In this document: piece by piece, positions 58,449 through 64,000 of the stretch | Layout of the letters: every line of letters begins with the position of its first letter | How positions within the stretch are numbered: the first letter of the stretch is position 1 | NCBI RefSeq assembly: GCF_036373705.1 | Contig: NC_089863.1 | Span: 21,698,619-21,762,618 of the forward strand | DNA from: Amia ocellicauda | Lineage: Eukaryota > Chordata > Actinopteri > Amiiformes > Amiidae | Direction of reading: 5' to 3' | Length of the DNA: 64,000 nt | The notes under the pieces: model-generated | What the model saw: only the letters and a program-made list of their open reading frames with translations | The model's database searches: none | What the model was told of the DNA's origin: nothing | Translations under genes and position numbers: made by a program

Positions 58449-58699
58449 CTCTTTTCCTTCTCTTTTGGCTTGTTTGTTTGTTGTTGAAGGAGATACAAAG
58501 TTTGAGAGTGTCTCGTTTTATTTCTGAAATATAACTCCCAGAAAGTATGGTCTTTGTGTTCTTGAAATTGAATAACCTCAAAAGAAAGAAATGGTCCAAT
58601 GAATTGCCGAAGAAAAGTCTAGCCGCTGTATTCTGGAATGAAGAAAAAAATGAAATGACAAGGGCAATCAAAGCAAGTAAGACAGTAGGCTGTGTGGCA

Positions 58700-58770
58700 T
58701 ACGCTAGCCAGAAATCGAACGCAACTCACAAGAACAGGAACCTTGTATGATACCACTACACCACTGGTGC
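58700..58770 (-). pseudogene. tRNA-Gly-like pseudogene, anticodon CCT
   Basis: As 36891, sharing 5' GCACCAG with it. Confidence 0.7.
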
Positions 58771-59020
58771 AGCGGGGAAGCTCTAGATTCTGTCACCGAA
58801 GCAAATGCACAAGACATATAAAACGCGTCCCCTGGGGCACAATGGTCTTTTAATAATTATCTGTAATAATCTGCAGTCGAACTGCTTAATACGTACCTAG
58901 CTAATCACTACATCACAGGCGCATGGTTGTCATTCGGGGAAAATATGTGTTCACGAATGTTCATCGGAGTGGTTGTCATGCTAAGAGGTCAGTTGGAGTA
59001 GAGGGAGCTGGCCATGCCGT

Positions 59021-59093
59021 GCCTCGTTGGCGCAGTAGGTAGCGCGTCAGTCTCATAATCTGAAGGTGGTGAGTTCGACCCTCACACGGGGCA
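59021..59093 (+). tRNA. Elongator tRNA-Met(CAT)
   Basis: Canonical copy, identical to 18470. Confidence 0.9.
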
Positions 59094-59208
59094 AGCACTC
59101 TTCCTTTATCTTTGAGTTCTACCACACTGATCTCCAGCTGCAGAAAAAAGGTGCACACCTGTGCAATAAAGTGGTTGCTTGCGCTGTCTGAAGAAATTCA
59201 TGGCAAAA

Positions 59209-59281
59209 TGCCAAATCCTGGGATGGAACAAGGGACCTTTAGATGTTCAGTCTATCGCTCCCCCAACTGAGCTATTTCGGC
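59209..59281 (-). pseudogene. tRNA-Phe(GAA)-like pseudogene
   Basis: As 32330. Confidence 0.65.
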
Positions 59282-59407
59282 CATTGGTGAGATGACGTCG
59301 TGATCCCAAAAGTCAAAGTGAAGGAAGCCCTGGCAGAACACAGTCATTGAAAAGTTCATTGTTTTCCATGACGTCGGCAACGACTCAATTTGATCACTGC
59401 AACACAA

Positions 59408-59490
59408 GTCAGGATGGCCGAGTGGTGTAAGGTGCTGCGTGCAGGTCATCGTCTCCTGTAGAGGCTTGGCTTTGAATCCCACCTCTGACA
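59408..59490 (+). pseudogene. tRNA-Leu(CAG)-like pseudogene
   Basis: As 18857, with G33. Confidence 0.65.
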
Positions 59491-60076
59491 AGGGTCCTTT
59501 TACCACTCAGGAGCACACACTTACCCGTGCTGGCGACAAGGACAACAAGAGTTGAGGACTGTGTTGAAAACGACATTACACAAAGAATTCAATGTTGAAA
59601 GACATACATCAATACATAAATCAATGGACATGTATTTATTCATTGATTGATTGACTTCAACATGTCTTAATTTAGTCGCTGTACCCACAAAGCAACACTC
59701 AGCATAGTGGAGGCTATAGCTCGGCGTTATTGCGTGTACCTTACATGTATCACCCCTGGCACCTGGCCCTGATAACTCCCTACTTTTTGACCACAGTCTG
59801 TCTGTGACTTGAACCCGAGAAGTAAAAATGATGCACATGGGCACTTGCAATCTCGTTGTTTCAATCACATATCACAGTGGATGCGTACACACGGTGTTTC
59901 TCGGAGATTGCTGGGACAGTAACGAATGTGTTCCTTGCTTTACATGTCATCTAGCGCACAGTAGCTTTTTCTCCTTCTTTTTGCCCATATCATCCACATA
60001 TTGTGCCTTTGGGGAACGCCTCCGAAACAGATTTAGAATGCTCTGAGATTCAAGAAAAGACAGTGCAACTCTTTTC

Positions 60077-60980
60077 CAGGGTTGTGGGTAACGCGTTACT
60101 AAGTAACGCATTACAGTAATGTTATTACTTTTGGTAGTAACGAGTAACGTAACGTGGTATGGTTCCAAAAGGAGAAATAATATTACAGTTACTGATTCCT
60201 TTTTTTTGTTCTCGTTACTGCATTACACATTGTAACGATATGGTCTTAATAAGGACGATAAGGACGTCTATGTCGTACATTAAAAATATTAGAAAAACTG
60301 TCGTTTGCAGTTACAAATCTGTAGTAAGAGTAATAAGTTAAAGGAGTCAAGTTGAGACATGTAAGATGCAAATCTACTAGCACATATCTTGATGATGATT
60401 ACAATAATAACAATAATAAAAATAAATAGCAAAGATGTATTTTAGTGTTGCACGTTTTCTTATGGTAACGTAATGCTTGTCTGAGTATAATGTCTATACA
60501 CATTTAGCTACTGCTAATATCTCTTAACAGAAACGTGTATTTATTATGCTGTCTCCAATCATCTAAAGCACAAAGAATAAAACAGCCACAAAAGTCCTTT
60601 CCACACCAGGCTCTATCGCTCGTAGTGTTGCTTTCTGTCTTCATTTTTAAAATGAAACACAAAACCAAACCCACAATCGCTCCGCTCCTCCCACAACAGG
60701 GGGTGGACTTCCGACACTGGCCTGGTTTTCCTGTGGCGCTTTACTAAAACAACAAAAGATAACAGTATGTCTCTGTCATTATCAACTGCTTGTGTTGGTG
60801 TAGCTTTGAAATTGTTTATTGAGGTCCCGCAACGTTTGGGGTGTAATGCAGAGTAATGTAAAAGTAAAGTAACTAATTACATTCTCCAGGAAGTAATAAG
60901 TAAAGTGTTTAGTTACTTTTGATTTGAGTAACGAGTACAATGTAAGACATTACTTTTTGTGAGAAACGACCCCAACACTG
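60077..60980. mobile_element. hAT-type MITE, complete
   Basis: As 33199, with a 3-base loss near 60492. Its right end carries gagaaacg, shared only with 1-775. Confidence 0.8.
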
Positions 60981-61231
60981 CTCTTTTCCTTCTCTTTTGG
61001 CTTGTTTGTTTGTTGTTGAAGGAGATACAAAGTTTGAGAGTGTCTCGTTTTATTTCTGAAATATAACTCCCAGAAAGTATGGTCTTTGTGTTCTTGAAAT
61101 TGAATAACCTCAAAAGAAAGAAATGGTCCAATGAATTGCCGAGGAAAAGTCTAGCCGCTGTATTCTGGAATGAAGAAAAAAATGAAATGACAAGGGTAAT
61201 CAAAGCAAGTAAGACAGTAGGCTGTGTGGCA

Positions 61232-61302
61232 TACGCTAGCCAGAAATCGAACGCAACTCACAAGAACAGGAACCTTGTATGATACCACTACACCACTGGC
61301 GC
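61232..61302 (-). pseudogene. tRNA-Gly-like pseudogene, anticodon CCT
   Basis: Module A copy, same state as 1027. Confidence 0.7.
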
Positions 61303-61552
61303 TGCGGGGAAGCTCTAGATTCTGTCACCGAAGCAAATGCACAAGACATATAAAACGCGTCCCCTGGGGCACAATGGTCTTTTAATAATTATCTGTAATA
61401 ATCTGCAGTCGAACTGCTTAATACATACCTAGCTAATCACTACATCACAGGCGCATGGTTGTCATTCGGGGAAAATATGTGTTCACGAATGTTCAATGGA
61501 GTGGTTGTCATGCTAAGAGGTCAGTTGGAGTAGAGGGAGCTGGCCAATGCGT

Positions 61553-61625
61553 GCCTTGTTGGCGCAGTAGGTAGCGCGTCAGTCTCATAATCTGAAGGTG
61601 GTGAGTTCGACCCTCACATGGGGCA
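61553..61625 (+). tRNA. Elongator tRNA-Met(CAT), G-U acceptor pairs
   Basis: Acceptor reads GCCTTGT/ATGGGGC, two pairs changed to G-U; the anticodon and T arm are canonical. It may still be functional. Confidence 0.75.
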
Positions 61626-61740
61626 AGCACTCTTCCTTTATCTTTGAGTTCTACCACACTGATCTCCAGCTGCAGAAAAAAGGCGCACACCTGTGCAATA
61701 AAGTGGTTGCTTGCGCTGTCTGAAGAAATTCATGGCAAAA

Positions 61741-61813
61741 TGCCAAATCCTGGGATGGAACAAGGGACCTTTAGATGTTCAGTCTATCGCTCCCCCAACT
61801 GAGCTATTTCGGC
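61741..61813 (-). pseudogene. tRNA-Phe(GAA)-like pseudogene
   Basis: As 32330. Confidence 0.65.
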
Positions 61814-61939
61814 CATTGGTGAGATGACGTCGTGATCCCAAAAGTCAAAGTGAAGGAAGCCCTGGCAGAACACAGTCATTGAAAAGTTCATTGTTTTCCA
61901 TGACGTCGGCAACGACTCAATTTGATCACCGCAACACAA

Positions 61940-62022
61940 GTCAGGATGGCCGAGTGGTGTAAGGTGCTGCGTGCAGGTCATCGTCTCCTGTAGAGGCTTG
62001 GCTTTGAATCCCACCTCTGACA
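61940..62022 (+). pseudogene. tRNA-Leu(CAG)-like pseudogene
   Basis: As 18857, with G33. Confidence 0.65.
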
Positions 62023-62641
62023 AGGGTCCTTTTACCACTCAGGAGCACACACTTACCCGTGCTGGCGACAAGGACAACAAGAGTTGAGGACTGTGTTGAA
62101 AACGACATTACACAAAGAATTCAATGTTGAAAGAAATACGTCAATACATAAATCAATGGACATGTATTTATTCATTGATTGATTGACTTCAACATGTCTT
62201 AATTTAGTCGCTGTACCCACAAAGCAACACTCAGCATAGTGGAGGCTATAGCTCGGCGTTATTGCGTGTACCTTACATGTATCACCCCTGGCACCTGGCC
62301 CTGATAACTCCCTACTTTTTGACCACAGTCTGTCTGTGACTTGAACCCGAGAAGTAAAAATGATGCACATGGGCGCTTGCAATCTCGTTGTTTCAATCAC
62401 ATATCACAGTGGATGCGTACACACGGTGTTTCTCGGAGATTGCTGGGACAGTAACGAATGTGTTCCTTGCTTTACATGTCATCTAGCGCACAGTAGCTTT
62501 TTCTCCTTCTTTTTGCCCATATCATCCACATATTGTGCCTTTGGGAAACGCCTCCGAAACAGATTTAGAATGCCCTGAGATTCAAGAAACGACAGTGCAA
62601 CTCTTTCCAGGGTTGTGGGTAACGCGTTACTAAGTCTGAGT

Positions 62642-63223
62642 TGTAGAACCACGTGGGAAATTAGTGGAGAAGTCGCGGAGATAAAGCAAATAGAACTTTA
62701 ATGGAGCCGGCTCGGAAGCTCCACGTCAGAAATAATTCCTTCAGTGAGACTTAATGTTTACAAACATGAGTACAACTTTATAGGAAAAATGACGTAACAT
62801 CTTATGGCCGTTCATCCAATCAGAAGATACAGGTCCGGGTCCGTTTTACGATCTGTCCTCCCGTGAAGAGGTGATGGATCCAAAGCAGATGTCCGTCTTT
62901 GATGTGCACTAGGAAGATGCGATCCCACGGTCGTCATTTACCTAGTGTCAATCGTTCTTTAACAGAAACAATTCCTGCCTATCTGGAGAAACGATTAAGT
63001 CATAAACAAATTCTCAGGAGACAGCTCTAGGCTATTTCGGCACTGTGTAATCTTTCATTACTGACAGGAGTTTCTAACAAATCGACCTTGTTGACCCTTT
63101 ACTTGTCCTGCTAAATCGAATGTGCTCAGTCTGTATACAAAACTACTTCTAATGCTAGTATTAATATAAAACATTATATAATAATCACAAAACACTTTCT
63201 TCAACTTCCAAAAAGAGTCTTCA
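62642..63223 (-). mobile_element. Solo LTR of the provirus family
   Basis: Same flanks as 2426-3007 and nearly identical to it. Confidence 0.85.
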
Positions 63224-63224
63224 G

Positions 63225-64000
63225 AGAGTTAGTTGAAAATGCATGGGTATATTTTAAGAATATACTACACGAGGCTCAGGAACAATTTGTACCAAAACTT
63301 AGCAAATTGAGGAAGAAAAAACATTGGCCAAAATGGTTTAATAGAGGTATGCAAAAAATATAAAGAGGAAGACAATGTTGTATAGCACATACAAAAGGGA
63401 TGGTGACGAAACAAAATACATAGAATATGTTGAGCTGCAAAGAGATCTTAAGAAAGGGATCAGGAAAGCAAAGAGGGAATTAGAAAGAAAAATAGCTCTT
63501 GGAGCTCAAACCAATGCAAAGAGCTTTTTTCAATATCACAACAGCAAGCGGTTAATAAAGGAGGAGGTGAAACAGATAAAGGGCAAAAACGGAGGTATCT
63601 TGGAAAACGAACAAGATGTGGCACATATTCTAAATGAGTATTTCACAGAGGTTTTTACAAAAGAAAAAACAGATGACATGCCACAGGTTGACAATCAGTC
63701 CAGTCAATCCCTAAGAGAGATCAGGATAAATGAGGAGGAGGTACTAAAGGGACTAGCAGAATTAAAAACAAACAAATCACCTGGGCCAGATGGGATATTT
63801 CCAACAGTACTTCAAGAAAATAGGTGGCTCAGCAGATACAATCTTGGCAGCACAGGCTATTCAGAGGAACTTAGATAATATTCAGTTGTGGGCTGACACC
63901 TGGCAAATGCAATTCAATGTGGACAAGTGCAAGGTAATACATGCAGGTAACAAAAATGTCCACTATAATTACACTATGGGAGGTACAAATCTACATGAAG
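63225..64000 (+). mobile_element. CR1-type LINE, RT core deleted, runs off the window
   Basis: Matches 3009 onward, with the linker at 63375-63878 and the same deletion junction after it. Confidence 0.85.

Larger units (their letters stand above)
53535..62641. repeat. Tandem array of module A
   Basis: Four module A copies lie head to tail. MITE left ends at 55008, 57543, 60077 and 62608 give periods of 2535, 2534 and 2531. The array starts at a Gly-TCC remnant joined to mid-module A and ends at a solo LTR. Confidence 0.9.
60209..64000. repeat. Return of the window's first 3.8 kb (higher-order repeat)
   Basis: Position 60209 corresponds to position 1. This block shares diagnostic variants with 1-3800 that the other module A copies lack: an A in the tacacattt stretch, gagaaacg near the MITE right end, the gccctgag variant near 2355/62572, and acaaatctac in the CR1. 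The last module A, solo LTR and CR1 are therefore the next turn of a roughly 60.2 kb repeat. Confidence 0.75.

Overview
The window is vertebrate DNA, most likely from a ray-finned fish. It is a repeat-rich tRNA supercluster with no recognisable single-copy host protein gene. Evidence: split-promoter eukaryotic tRNA genes without encoded CCA, CR1-type LINEs, a Tc1-type transposon, hAT-type MITEs and a gammaretrovirus-like provirus. The species is not visible from the sequence; the fish assignment is inference.

Two tRNA modules alternate. Module A (about 2.53 kb) carries Gly-like(-), elongator Met-CAT(+), Phe-like(-), Leu-like(+) and a 0.9 kb hAT-type MITE. It is tandem at about 31.1-38.3 kb and 53.5-62.6 kb, with single copies at 0-2.4 and 18.1-19.6 kb. 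Module B carries Gly-TCC(-), initiator Met(-), Arg-CCT-like(-), Gly-CCC(-), and in two copies Ala-TGC(+) and a Trp-like relic. It lies at 4.4-9.1, 12.3-14.2, 21.5-26.2, 29.4-31.1 and 47.7-49.7 kb. A and B share the Gly-CCC segment and the MITE right half, so they descend from one ancestral module. Intact-looking tRNA genes are most Met copies, both Ala copies, one Gly-TCC, one initiator Met and several Gly-CCC. Phe, Leu, Arg and the module A Gly are degenerate.

These modules sit in larger duplications. Segment 945-14194 recurs at 18067-31158 (offset about 17.1 kb), including a Tc1 element at the same site. Segment 46323-55000 matches the CR1/B/CR1/A order of about 10.9-19.6 kb. The first about 3.8 kb recurs near 60.2 kb, suggesting a higher-order repeat of about 60.2 kb. 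CR1 copies come in two deletion classes with complementary losses. A provirus at 38301-46321 (minus strand, 8.0 kb, two LTRs, broken gag and pol, open env) occupies a position that three paralogous segments fill with a solo LTR only.
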